Shown here: piece after piece, positions 53,497 to 62,518 of the stretch
Numbering within the stretch: the stretch's first letter is position 1
Layout of the letters: every line of letters starts with the position of its first letter
Source: Obesumbacterium proteus
GTDB lineage: Bacteria; Pseudomonadota; Gammaproteobacteria; Enterobacterales; Enterobacteriaceae
Reading direction: 5' to 3'
Length of the DNA: 64,000 nt
Assembly (NCBI RefSeq): GCF_001586165.1
Contig: NZ_CP014608.1
Location: 3,844,001 to 3,908,000 of the forward strand
Translations under genes and position numbers: made by a program
Notes under the pieces: model-generated
Told to the model about the DNA's origin: nothing
Database searches by the model: none
Seen by the model: only the letters and a program-made list of their open reading frames with translations

Positions 53497-53529
53497 AAGG
53501 CCGCAGATTACTCTGCGGCCTTATTTTTT
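53497..53529 (+). terminator. Terminator after asr
   Basis: AAGGCCGCAG-ATTACT-CTGCGGCCTT, a ten-pair stem followed by ATTTTTT. Strong Rho-independent terminator. Confidence 0.92.
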
Positions 53530-53843
53530 ATATTTGCTGCTTAAAAACTACAATTGACGGAATAAATCGTCACATAACGCTACCGACTACGCTCAACTCA
53601 AACACTTCATCCAGATACTGACCCCATATCAAGAATAAAATTCTTTAGCGTTCTATGCGCTAATCTTTCGCTCTATTTAATTTAGCTAAGAATAAACTTA
53701 TTTATTCTTATTCCACACCTTGCTTATGGTTATGAATAATAGATAGAATGCCGAAAAATAATTAGCAGACACCATATAAAAGTAATAACGCTCGTTATTT
53801 TAACTTCTCAATATTTAACGCTATTAATCACAGGAATGTCACG

Positions 53844-53975
53844 ATGATCATTTTAACCAGCTTATTACTTAAGTTGTTTTTTAAGCAGTTAACCTTGCGC
53901 AGCGCCGCCTACGTTGCTGCGCATATCGTGATGTTGGTTTTTGTCTTCGAAAATCTCATTTTTATTGATATATGA
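53844..53975 (+). CDS. Possible 43-aa small membrane protein
   Basis: ATG with AGGAA eight bases upstream in a ~620-bp AT-rich gap between asr and the VOC gene. The product starts MIILTSLLLKLFFKQLTLRS and ends FENLIFIDI; it would be a hydrophobic, single- or double-helix peptide. I do not recognise it. The rest of the gap (53530-53843 and 53976-54151) is AT-rich with nothing I can name. Confidence 0.4.
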   Translation: MIILTSLLLKLFFKQLTLRSAAYVAAHIVMLVFVFENLIFIDI

Positions 53976-54151
53976 TATTTATATATTCAAAAATACAATT
54001 CATTTAAAAAATATATATTTTATATATAATCAAAATACAATTTACATAAGTAATTTAGGCACCCGCATTAAAATTAACGCTTATTTTATTATCATTCTGT
54101 CACGCATAAAACCTACTTCGTTTCTGCTGAATAAGTTTTGATAAAACTAAA

Positions 54152-54550
54152 TCATCGATCCCAATCCGTATTCTGTAGCACAACGCGATAACCATCGAGA
54201 TCGGCAAACGTTTTTCCATGTTGATCCCAATATGGGTTATATGAAACCACAACCAGAAATCCAGCCAGCTCCATTTTTGTGCAGGCTGCTCGCCATTCGG
54301 CTTCATCCAGAATATAGAACACCAGCAAATTATCCGCCGTTGGCGCATCTGGAACCGTAGTTCCACGGTGATGCGTAAACTCAAGATGGTAGGCATGCTG
54401 GGGATGCCCTATTATCACGCCGTCGAATCCCTGATGATCGTTAAAATGGCCCAACACGTCGAAATCGAGTCCTTTGCAGTACATCTGCGCGATAAGATTT
54501 AGATGGTTTGTCGGCCTTGCGATACGTAAGCGATTATTTTTATGTGTCAT
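54152..54550 (-). CDS. VOC (glyoxalase/bleomycin-resistance-like) family protein
   Basis: 132 aa from ATG 54550 (GGAG upstream) although the frame extends to 54622. Start RIARPTNHLNLIAQMYCKGL and the end DQHGKTFADLDGYRVVLQNT are the usual VOC ends; candidate metal ligands H (PTNH), H (YHLEFTHH) and D/E late in the chain. Substrate unknown; it is not specific enough to call glyoxalase I. Confidence 0.88.
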   Translation of the reverse strand: MTHKNNRLRIARPTNHLNLIAQMYCKGLDFDVLGHFNDHQGFDGVIIGHPQHAYHLEFTHHRGTTVPDAPTADNLLVFYILDEAEWRAACTKMELAGFLVVVSYNPYWDQHGKTFADLDGYRVVLQNTDWDR

Positions 54551-54765
54551 GATTTCACTCCATGCCTCATGCCATAAGCATAGGCGATCATTCTGTACCT
54601 CGCGGGCTGAACGTTTGCCCACACTCTTTTGCGACGATCATTCGTCGGCCTAGCGACACATCTGACATGATTTGTAAGGATTATTTCATTTTTGCGGGCG
54701 AATCGCATTGCAACCGCCTGTTATGATCTATGCTTGTAAAAGACTCACTAAAAGGATGACATAAA

Positions 54766-54987
54766 ATGAAAAAAATTCTTTCGATGCTCTGTATCGGCGC
54801 AGCTGTTTTGATGGTGGCCGGTTGTTCCAGTGACTATGTGATGTCGACGAAATCAGGGGAGATGATCGTCACGCAGGGGAAACCAAAAATTGATAAAGAT
54901 ACAGGGATGACCAGCTACGTCGATCAGGATGGAGTCAATCGTCAGATCAATACCAATGACGTTGCACAGATGATTGAAAAAGAATAA
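54766..54987 (+). CDS. YgdI/YgdR-family small lipoprotein (DUF903)
   Basis: 73 aa. Signal peptide with lipobox VAGC (Cys20), mature part with the family core YVMSTKSGEMIVTQGKPKID and TGMTSYVDQDGVNRQINTND, an SH3-like fold. Function unknown. Shares a bidirectional terminator with convergent fabB. Confidence 0.92.
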   Translation: MKKILSMLCIGAAVLMVAGCSSDYVMSTKSGEMIVTQGKPKIDKDTGMTSYVDQDGVNRQINTNDVAQMIEKE

Positions 54988-55005
54988 ATCAAAGCCGCTA
55001 AAAAC

Positions 55006-55033
55006 AAAAAACCCGCATTTCGCGGGTTTTTTT
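55006..55033. terminator. Bidirectional terminator between lipoprotein gene and fabB
   Basis: AAAAAACCCGC-ATTTC-GCGGGTTTTTT: a stem with A-tract and T-tract on the two sides, placed between the 3' ends of two convergent genes. Confidence 0.9.
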
Positions 55034-55051
55034 ATGCCATCGGTAAATGAA

Positions 55052-56266
55052 TTACTTCTGGTATTTTTTCATGACTAGCGTGGCGTTAGTACCACCGAAG
55101 CCAAAGCTGTTAGACATCACGGTATTCAGATCGCGCTGAGTTGGTTCAGTCACGATGTTCATACCCTGAGCCTGCTCGTCCAGCTCTTCAATGTTGATGC
55201 TTGGCGCGACAAAGCCGTGTTCCAACATCAGCAAAGTGTAGATAGCTTCGTGAACACCAGCGGCACCCAGAGCATGACCGGTCATGGCTTTGGTTGAAGA
55301 AATTGCTGGAGTGTTGTCGCCGAAGACTTCACGGATCGCACCCAGTTCTTTCACGTCACCTACCGGAGTAGAAGTACCGTGTACGTTCAGGTAATCCACT
55401 GGCGCATCCAGATCTTTCATCGCCATACGCATGCAGCGTGCTGCACCTTCGCCTGATGGAGCAACCATATCGTAGCCGTCTGAAGTTGCGCCGTAGCCAA
55501 CGATTTCAGCATAGATATGTGCGCCACGCGCCAGAGCGTGTTCCAGCTCTTCAACAACAACGATACCGCCGCCGCCAGAGATAACGAAACCGTCACGTTT
55601 GGTGTCATAAGTACGTGATGCTTTATCTGGGGTTTCGTTGTACTGAGTAGACAACGCGCCCATTGCATCAAATTCACAAGCCAGTTCCCAGCACAGCTCT
55701 TCGCCGCCGCCAGCAAACACAACGTCTTGTTTACCTAATTGAATCATCTCTACCGCGTTACCGATACAGTGAGCGGAAGTCGCACACGCAGAGCTGATGG
55801 AATAGTTAACGCCACGGATTTTGAACGGTGTTGCCAAGCAAGCAGACACGCCAGAACCCATTGCTTTGGTCACCATGTATGGACCCACGCCACGCAGACC
55901 GCGTGAACGCATGCCGTCAGCGCCTGCAACCTGATTGCGTGGAGAACCACCGCCGGAACCGACGATCAGGCCAGTACGGTCGTTAGAAACCATATCATCG
56001 GCTAAACCAGAATCTTTGATCGCTTCCTGCATGGAGAGGTAAGCGTAAATAGATGCATCACTCATGAAGCGCATCACTTTACGGTCAATCATGCCGGTGG
56101 TATCCAGCTTGATGTTGCCCCATACGTGGCTACGCATACCGGCCTCTTTAAGTTCAGGCGCGAAGGTGATACCCGAACGCCCTTCTTTCAGAGACGCCAG
56201 AACCTCCTGCTGGTTGTTACCGATGCTGGAAACAACGCCCAAGCCAGTAATTACTGCACGTTTCAT
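55052..56266 (-). CDS. fabB: Beta-ketoacyl-ACP synthase I FabB
   Basis: 404 aa condensing enzyme needed for unsaturated fatty-acid elongation. Catalytic Cys161 in SISSACATSAHC, His in NVHGTSTPVGD and STKAMTGHALGAAG. Likely FabR/FadR sites lie upstream (56319-56354). Confidence 0.97.
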   Translation of the reverse strand: MKRAVITGLGVVSSIGNNQQEVLASLKEGRSGITFAPELKEAGMRSHVWGNIKLDTTGMIDRKVMRFMSDASIYAYLSMQEAIKDSGLADDMVSNDRTGLIVGSGGGSPRNQVAGADGMRSRGLRGVGPYMVTKAMGSGVSACLATPFKIRGVNYSISSACATSAHCIGNAVEMIQLGKQDVVFAGGGEELCWELACEFDAMGALSTQYNETPDKASRTYDTKRDGFVISGGGGIVVVEELEHALARGAHIYAEIVGYGATSDGYDMVAPSGEGAARCMRMAMKDLDAPVDYLNVHGTSTPVGDVKELGAIREVFGDNTPAISSTKAMTGHALGAAGVHEAIYTLLMLEHGFVAPSINIEELDEQAQGMNIVTEPTQRDLNTVMSNSFGFGGTNATLVMKKYQK

Positions 56267-56318
56267 GTCTTAACCTCTTACACAGATATTGTTCATTCGG
56301 GATTTTGAGACGCACTTT

Positions 56319-56354
56319 AGCGTACACTTGTACGCCGAGCAAGTCCGATCAGAT
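56319..56354 (-). promoter_or_regulatory. FabR-like palindrome and FadR-like site upstream of fabB
   Basis: AGCGTACACTTGTACGCC (56319-56336) contains the perfect inverted repeat GCGTACA/TGTACGC expected for FabR. Next to it, read on the minus strand, ATCTGATCGGACTTGCT (56338-56354) resembles a FadR site. Same pair of inputs as E. coli fabB: repression by FabR and activation by FadR. Confidence 0.65.
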
Positions 56355-56439
56355 GTGGTTGAACCAGATGGAGGCATATTTGCCGTCCCTGTCAGAGACC
56401 GTTAAAATCCCTTTATATCTGTATTTAGAGTAAAAACCC

Positions 56440-58458
56440 GTGAGCAATTCAATTATTCAGAATGCAAAATTAAGCTGGAATGAACAGGGAACACCGGTTT
56501 CGCAACAGTTTGATGATGTTTATTTTTCCAATCAGGACGGGCTTTCAGAAACTCGTTACGTATTCTTACAGGGTAATCATCTAGCAGAACGCTGGCTACA
56601 AGCACAAGAGTGTACTTTCACCGTGGCGGAAACGGGGTTTGGCACCGGCCTTAACTTTTTAACCCTGTGGCAAGCCTTTGATGCCTTTGAACAACAGCAT
56701 CCTGACAGCACATTTAAACACCTTCACTATGTCAGCTTCGAAAAATACCCGTTACTGGCTGACGATCTTGCCGCTGCTCACGCGCGCTGGCCTGAATTAA
56801 AACATTTCAGTGAACAACTGTGCGCTGTTTGGCCAGCCGCACTTCCAGGTTGTCACCGCGTAATTCTGGCCAATGGCCGGATCACGCTTGATTTATGGTT
56901 TGGCGACGTCAATGAGCTTATTCACGCGTTGCCGTACAGCCTTAACGAACAGATCGATGCTTGGTTTCTAGACGGCTTTGCTCCCTCAAAAAACCCAGAT
57001 ATGTGGACGCCTGAGCTGTTTGACACCATGGTCAAACTGGCAAGAAAAGACGGCACGTTTGCCACGTTTACCGCCGCAGGCTTTGTGCGTCGTGGTTTAC
57101 AGGAGGCGGGTTTTAACGTGCTGCGCGTTAAAGGCTTTGGTCAGAAACGTGAAATGCTGACGGGGAACCGTGCAGAGAGGGAATCCCCCTCTTCGCCAGC
57201 GCCATGGTTTGATCGCCCCAAGGCACAAAACACCCACGACATAGCCCTCATCGGCGGCGGTATCGCCTCCGCGCTAGCGGCCTTGGCGTTACTTAAACGA
57301 GGCAGTCATGTCACGCTATACTGCGCCGATCCTAAGCCTGCCCTTGGCGCATCGGGCAATCGTCAAGGTGCCCTCTATCCGCTGCTTAACGGCCGCAACA
57401 ATGCGTTAGAGCGCTTTTTCATTAGCGCCTTCGCCTTTGCGCGTCGCCAATATGATGAATTGCTAAGCTGTGGTCTTACGTTTGATCACCAATGGTGCGG
57501 CGTTAGCCAGCTGTGCTGGGATGAAAAAAGCAGCGATAAAATCACCCAGATATTAACCACTGACTGGCCACAATGGCTGGCCGAAAAAGGCGACGCGGCC
57601 ACGCTCACACAGCTTGCAGGGTTGGATATTCCTCATGATGGCGTGACCTACGGTGCCGGTGGCTGGCTTTGCCCTTTACAGCTTACTCAAGCCGTGATTG
57701 ATTTAGCTCAGTCACAGGGATTAGTCACCCACTTTAACGCCGATCTCACGGATCTGACACACGATGACAATGGCTGGCGACTGGCTTTCAGCAATGGCGA
57801 GGTAAAACAGCACGGCTGTGTGGTTTTAGCTAACGGGCATCGCTTAAGTCATTTCACGCAAACCGAGGCGCTACCGCTTTCGGCGGTGCGCGGTCAGGTG
57901 AGTCATATTCCGACTAATGCGGTTTTAGGCCAGCTCAAGCAGGTTTTGTGTTATGACGGATATTTAACGCCGGTTAACCCTGCCAATCAGCACCACTGCA
58001 TTGGTGCCAGCTATCAGCGCAATCAAACCGATCTGGATTTCTCTGCAGCCGATCAACAAGAAAATCGCGACCGCTTATTGAAATGCCTTCCTCAGGTTGA
58101 ATGGCCGAAACAAGTCGATATCAGCGACAATGAAGCACGCGTTGGCGTGCGCTGCGCCATTCGCGATCACATGCCGATGGTCGGTGCCGTGCCGAACTAC
58201 ACCGCAACGCTGGAGAACTATCAGGATTTGATGACGAAAAAATCCACGCCAGAATCCCTTCTCTCAGCGCCGGTTTATCCCGATTTATTCATGATCGGTG
58301 GGCTAGGCTCGCGTGGCTTATGCAGCGCTCCGTTATGTGCTGAAGTGCTCGCTGCGCAAATTTATGGCGAAGCGATACCGCTCGAGCAAGACGTCTTGGA
58401 CGCATTGAATCCAAACAGAATGTGGGTGCGGAAATTATTGAAGGGAAAAGCGGTTTAA
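56440..58458 (+). CDS. mnmC: Bifunctional tRNA mnm5s2U biosynthesis protein MnmC
   Basis: 672 aa, GTG start. N-terminal SAM methyltransferase (residues ~1-245; FTVAETGFGTGLNFLTLWQ, WFLDGFAPSKNPDMWTPELF) and C-terminal FAD oxidoreductase (~265-672; IALIGGGIASALAALALLKR, IGGLGSRGLC). Converts cmnm5U to mnm5U at the wobble position of several tRNAs. Divergent from fabB. Confidence 0.97.
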   Translation: MSNSIIQNAKLSWNEQGTPVSQQFDDVYFSNQDGLSETRYVFLQGNHLAERWLQAQECTFTVAETGFGTGLNFLTLWQAFDAFEQQHPDSTFKHLHYVSFEKYPLLADDLAAAHARWPELKHFSEQLCAVWPAALPGCHRVILANGRITLDLWFGDVNELIHALPYSLNEQIDAWFLDGFAPSKNPDMWTPELFDTMVKLARKDGTFATFTAAGFVRRGLQEAGFNVLRVKGFGQKREMLTGNRAERESPSSPAPWFDRPKAQNTHDIALIGGGIASALAALALLKRGSHVTLYCADPKPALGASGNRQGALYPLLNGRNNALERFFISAFAFARRQYDELLSCGLTFDHQWCGVSQLCWDEKSSDKITQILTTDWPQWLAEKGDAATLTQLAGLDIPHDGVTYGAGGWLCPLQLTQAVIDLAQSQGLVTHFNADLTDLTHDDNGWRLAFSNGEVKQHGCVVLANGHRLSHFTQTEALPLSAVRGQVSHIPTNAVLGQLKQVLCYDGYLTPVNPANQHHCIGASYQRNQTDLDFSAADQQENRDRLLKCLPQVEWPKQVDISDNEARVGVRCAIRDHMPMVGAVPNYTATLENYQDLMTKKSTPESLLSAPVYPDLFMIGGLGSRGLCSAPLCAEVLAAQIYGEAIPLEQDVLDALNPNRMWVRKLLKGKAV

Positions 58459-58480
58459 TTGAGATATGTGTCGGTAATTA

Positions 58481-58556
58481 CCCCCTCCCAACCTCCCCCT
58501 TGTCAGGGGGAGGAGCCGATCGGGTTTCAACTTGCGCCGAACGGCTCGAGGGGGTC
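58481..58556. repeat. GC-rich CCCCTCCC dispersed element, copy 3
   Basis: Starts CCCCCTCCCAACCTCCCCCT, continues with GTCAGGGGGAGGAG (internal hairpin) and ends CTCGAGGGGGTC, which pairs back to the beginning. Between convergent mnmC and yfcL. Confidence 0.75.
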
Positions 58557-58568
58557 TGCATCTGAAGC

Positions 58569-58844
58569 TTAACCAGAAACCTTAGCAAACAGCGATTCCC
58601 ACATATTGTTCACCAGAATCTGGTCGGGTGGCGAAAGCTCACCGGCTTTAATGGCTTTATCCAAGCTGTGCTGAACCGCGTCATTGAGCGCCGCTGGCGT
58701 ATGTTCGCCTTCAGCTTCCAATTCAGCCACTGCCAACGTTAAATGCCCACGCAGATAGCCTCCGGCAAATAATTCGTCATCACTGGCGTGTTCAACCATG
58801 TCATCAATCAGCGCCAGAATGCGGGTTTCAAAATCTGCGATCAT
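58569..58844 (-). CDS. yfcL: YfcL family protein
   Basis: 91 aa, small acidic protein (FETRILALIDDMVEHASDDE, LFAGGYLRGHLTLAVAELE). Function unknown. 18 bp after epmC, conserved neighbour pair. Confidence 0.93.
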   Translation of the reverse strand: MIADFETRILALIDDMVEHASDDELFAGGYLRGHLTLAVAELEAEGEHTPAALNDAVQHSLDKAIKAGELSPPDQILVNNMWESLFAKVSG

Positions 58845-58862
58845 CGTGGGTCCTCGGGATTA

Positions 58863-59408
58863 TTATAAATCTTCCGGATAGGGGAACCTATCAGCGGTTA
58901 GCGTTGGCGTATTGTAAAACGATTGTAACGCTTGAATAAAGCGCGCTGGACGTTCTGGAATGCCGTTTTCCAAATACCAGAGAACCTGTTCACGCACTTT
59001 TCGCTGGAACGCGATGCGATCGGGATCGAAATCCCCCTCAAGATTGTCGCAACTGACGTTAAACGGATAGCCTGCTGCTTCGCAGAATAACCAGTCAAAC
59101 GCCTGCGGTTTAATCTCTACTACCTCAAATTCACACTGGGTTTTGGCATCACGACCGTCTGGGCAATACCAATAACCATAGTCAACCTGCTGACGACGCG
59201 CTTCACCGGCAATACACCAGTGAGAAATCTCATGCAGGGCGCTAGCGTAAAAACCATGGGCAAAAACGATACGGTGAAAAGGTGATGTTTCATCAGCGGG
59301 CAGATAGATCGGCTCATCATCACCGGCTACAAGCTGTGTTTGATAGTCGTCACTGAAGGTCTGATTGAACAGATCGATTAATTGCTGAAAATGGTGAGTT
59401 TGAGACAT
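58863..59408 (-). CDS. epmC: Elongation factor P hydroxylase EpmC
   Basis: 181 aa from ATG 59408 (MSQTHHFQQLID). Hydroxylates the beta-lysyl-lysine of EF-P, last step after EpmA and EpmB. Metal-site region FYASALHEISHWCIAGEARR and WLFCEAAGYPFNVSCDNLEG are conserved. The ribosome site is weak for this ATG; the frame goes to 59432 but no better start exists. Confidence 0.94.
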   Translation of the reverse strand: MSQTHHFQQLIDLFNQTFSDDYQTQLVAGDDEPIYLPADETSPFHRIVFAHGFYASALHEISHWCIAGEARRQQVDYGYWYCPDGRDAKTQCEFEVVEIKPQAFDWLFCEAAGYPFNVSCDNLEGDFDPDRIAFQRKVREQVLWYLENGIPERPARFIQALQSFYNTPTLTADRFPYPEDL

Positions 59409-59468
59409 GATGGCCGTCGACAAAAAAATCATTAAAAAGCGGCATCGTTGAAACGATACCGCTAACCC

Positions 59469-59593
<125 letters not shown>

Positions 59594-59665
59594 GAGGAAA
59601 TTATCTCACGCTCACCGCAAAGGCGCACTATCAATAGCGTTAATACGTAAATAAAGTGTGGTTAT

Positions 59666-60478
59666 TCAGAACCAATGACCTAGCCATTGCATAATTTCTG
59701 GCCCGTGGTTGTCATACATCAACTTGCAGGTCATCGCTAAAGACACAAAAACGATCATCGGTCTTATCAGCTTTTGCCCTTTACTCAGCACCATTTTTGC
59801 GCCGGATCTGGCGCCAATCACCTGCCCCACCAGCATCACCAAACCAATCGACCAAATAACTTTGCCGCCGATGATAAAAAACATCAGCGCGGCCACGTTG
59901 GATGTAAAATTCAAAACTTTGGCATGCGCCGTAGATTTGGCGAGATTAAATCCGCATAGCGTGACGTAGGCCAGCGCGTAGAACGAACCCGCACCAGGGC
60001 CAAAAAAGCCGTCATAAAAGCCCACACAGCCGCCAGCCACGATAGCAAACGGGATATACGACAACCGGCGTAGGCGATCGGATTCACCTAATCGCGGCGT
60101 GAGCAGGAAATAGACGCCGATTCCCGCCACCAACAGCGGCAGCAGCTGGCGTAGAATATCCGCCCGAATATTCTGTACCAGAATCGAGCCGATCATTGAC
60201 CCCACAAAGGTCAACGCAATCACCAGTTTTTGGTCATTTAAGTCAACGGCTTTACGGCGGATAAAATACAGACTGGCAGAAAACGAGCCGCCCACCGATT
60301 GCAGCTTATTGGTTGCTAACGCCTGCGCTGGCGGTACGCCGACGGCTAACAGCGCGGGAACGGTTAATAGCCCACCGCCTCCAGCAATAGAATCGATAAA
60401 TCCCGCCAGCATCGCGACGAAAAAGAGTATCCCTAATAGTTCAGGACTTACCGGCAGCCCACTGATTAAATCCATCAT
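59666..60478 (-). CDS. yfcA: TauE/SafE-family membrane protein YfcA
   Basis: 270 aa with seven to eight hydrophobic segments. Family motifs FIDSIAGGGGLLTVPALLAV near residue 27 and FYDGFFGPGAGSFYALAYVT near 152 form the two halves. Probable sulfonate/organic-anion exporter; substrate unknown. Confidence 0.93.
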   Translation of the reverse strand: MMDLISGLPVSPELLGILFFVAMLAGFIDSIAGGGGLLTVPALLAVGVPPAQALATNKLQSVGGSFSASLYFIRRKAVDLNDQKLVIALTFVGSMIGSILVQNIRADILRQLLPLLVAGIGVYFLLTPRLGESDRLRRLSYIPFAIVAGGCVGFYDGFFGPGAGSFYALAYVTLCGFNLAKSTAHAKVLNFTSNVAALMFFIIGGKVIWSIGLVMLVGQVIGARSGAKMVLSKGQKLIRPMIVFVSLAMTCKLMYDNHGPEIMQWLGHWF

Positions 60479-60823
60479 CTTTCACCCATATTTCTTGCCA
60501 AACATTTGTTCGTTGTTCACGCCGAATCTAGCAGCATGAATTCTTATTATTTAGCGCACCGGTGACGCCGAGTAAGCAGCGCGAAATGGGTGCTGTATTG
60601 TGATTCGCCGCACACCTTACGCTGTACGTAACAAAAAATAAACATCACAACCAGCAATGTTCAACTTTCCCTCGCCAATCTTCATTATCATTTTTCATAA
60701 CCATTTTATCAGCGCTCATTTACCTATGCGTTTTGCGCATTACAACTAAGCAATCGGCATTTATCCTTTTAAGTTCAGATTGATAGTGTGTGAGGCAAGT
60801 AAACGATCAGTGAGGTTGAATGT
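60479..60823. promoter_or_regulatory. Divergent region yfcA / racemase gene
   Basis: 345 bp between divergent genes, with promoters for both expected. I see no operator, repeat or small ORF that I could defend. Confidence 0.4.
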
Positions 60824-61561
60824 ATGCAGCACACGATAGGTATTCTCGGTGGGATGGGCCCCGCCGCCACGGCAGATATGCTGAGCAAATTCGTGCATTT
60901 TCGGCATGTAGGGCAAGATCAGCAGCATATTCCAATTATTGCCTGCTCAATTCCGGATATTCCCGACCGCAGCGCGTGCCTGCTTTCCGGTGGCCCTTCG
61001 CCCTATGATTATCTGGAACGCTATCTGCATATGCTTGAGAGCGCAGGCGCTGAGTGCATTGTCATTCCCTGCAACACCGCGCATTACTGGTTTGACCGCC
61101 TTCAGCACAGCGCCCATGTTGAGATGATTAATATTCTGGATGCCACATTAGCCGAACTGCCTCACCACAGCCAAACAATAGGATTGCTGGCGACCGATGC
61201 CACGCTGGCTACCGGGCTTTATCAACGTAGATTGGTGCAGCAAGGAAAAACGCTTTATGTCCCTGAAGAGAGCCATCAGCGCGAAGTCATGCAGGCGATT
61301 TATGCCTACAAAGCAGGCGATCTTTTGCTTTCTCAGACGCTGTTGTTTCCACAGATTGAAGCATTGATTGAACGTGGCGTAGATACGCTGATTATGGGCT
61401 GTACGGAAATCCCACTGATTATCAACACGGAGGTAGCGCGGTTTAACTGTGCCTTTATCGACTCAACAGCCGCACTGGTACGGGCAGCAATTCGCTGGTA
61501 CGAAGAAAAAAATGGGGAAACGGCTTCCGTTGAACGCCCTGAATTACTCGGTGTGGAATAG
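60824..61561 (+). CDS. Aspartate/glutamate racemase family protein
   Basis: 245 aa. N-terminal IGILGGMGPAATADMLSKF and the two catalytic cysteines in VIPCNTAHYW and IMGCTEIPLII are present, so a cofactor-independent two-base racemase is expected, probably for aspartate or glutamate. Its last 18 bases overlap the convergent hypT. The neighbour iadA releases aspartyl residues from isoaspartyl dipeptides, which suggests aspartate, but that is inference. Confidence 0.9.
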   Translation: MQHTIGILGGMGPAATADMLSKFVHFRHVGQDQQHIPIIACSIPDIPDRSACLLSGGPSPYDYLERYLHMLESAGAECIVIPCNTAHYWFDRLQHSAHVEMINILDATLAELPHHSQTIGLLATDATLATGLYQRRLVQQGKTLYVPEESHQREVMQAIYAYKAGDLLLSQTLLFPQIEALIERGVDTLIMGCTEIPLIINTEVARFNCAFIDSTAALVRAAIRWYEEKNGETASVERPELLGVE

Positions 61562-62440
61562 TTTTTTCAGATCGCGCCAAAAGCTTTCAGCGGTCATGCT
61601 CATTCGCGTATCCATTCGATACGCGTAAGCATAAATAGGGATAGTGAGTGCCTCTTCGTCCAAACGGACCAACGTCCCCTGCTCTAACTCAGGTGAAATC
61701 AAACAATCTGGCAGCCATGCCACCCCTGAGCCATCAAGCGCAACCTGCTTTAATAACTCACTCATTGATGAAACAAACACGGTACGAAAACTCAGATGCG
61801 TATTTTTGGCCAACATTCGATTGACCAAACGTCCCATGTACGACGTTTGACTGTAATTTAGCAGTGGAAAATCGTGCTGTTCCAACGAGTAAAGTGGCTG
61901 CCCCAGCTCATCACAGGCGCAAACAGGAAACAGCTGGGCTTCGAATAAGCGAATATGTGCGAAAGGTGCCTGCAATAAATACTCGTCGTGATAGGAAAAT
62001 ATAAAATCGCTTTTCCCTTCACGCAGCGTGTTAACCGCGCTGTCCACGTCTATGGCTTCAACCGCGTAGGCAAAACGGCTCGGCATTTGCTTCACGATAG
62101 AGGGCAACAGCCCTAACGATAATGAATGCGCAGCCGCTATCTTAATTTTATGCTCAATAAAATCGCTGCCGCCGCGTAGCTCGGTGAGGTTGCTTTCCAG
62201 CTGCTGTAATAAATTTCGCACCTGCGAGTGAAATACCTTACCGGGTTCAGTCAACTGTAGGGGGGAAACTTCTCGGTTGAATAACTCAACGCCAGCGGCC
62301 TGCTCTAAGGAACGAATTCGACGGCTGAAAGCGGGCTGCGACAGATTGCGCTTTACTGCGGCTTGAGAAAAATTGCGGCATTCTTCCAAGGTTAAAAAGT
62401 CATACAGCCATTTCGTTTCAATATTGTGCACAATGCTCAT
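61544..62440 (-). CDS. hypT: LysR-type hypochlorite-response regulator HypT (YjiE)
   Basis: 298 aa from ATG 62440 (AGGAATTGAG upstream). Starts MSIVHNIETKWLYDFLTLEE as E. coli HypT, with the LysR HTH at ~20-60 (NFSQAAVKRNLSQPAFSRRI). E. coli HypT is activated by methionine oxidation in response to HOCl. Sits next to iadA as in E. coli, where the locus is elsewhere on the chromosome. Confidence 0.93.
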   Translation of the reverse strand: MSIVHNIETKWLYDFLTLEECRNFSQAAVKRNLSQPAFSRRIRSLEQAAGVELFNREVSPLQLTEPGKVFHSQVRNLLQQLESNLTELRGGSDFIEHKIKIAAAHSLSLGLLPSIVKQMPSRFAYAVEAIDVDSAVNTLREGKSDFIFSYHDEYLLQAPFAHIRLFEAQLFPVCACDELGQPLYSLEQHDFPLLNYSQTSYMGRLVNRMLAKNTHLSFRTVFVSSMSELLKQVALDGSGVAWLPDCLISPELEQGTLVRLDEEALTIPIYAYAYRMDTRMSMTAESFWRDLKKLFHTE

Positions 62441-62518
62441 CTCAATTCCTGTTGTCGCACCGAGTCTCTTCCCAAACATACTATTAGCATGAGGATCGGC
62501 GCGACAACAGACAAACCG

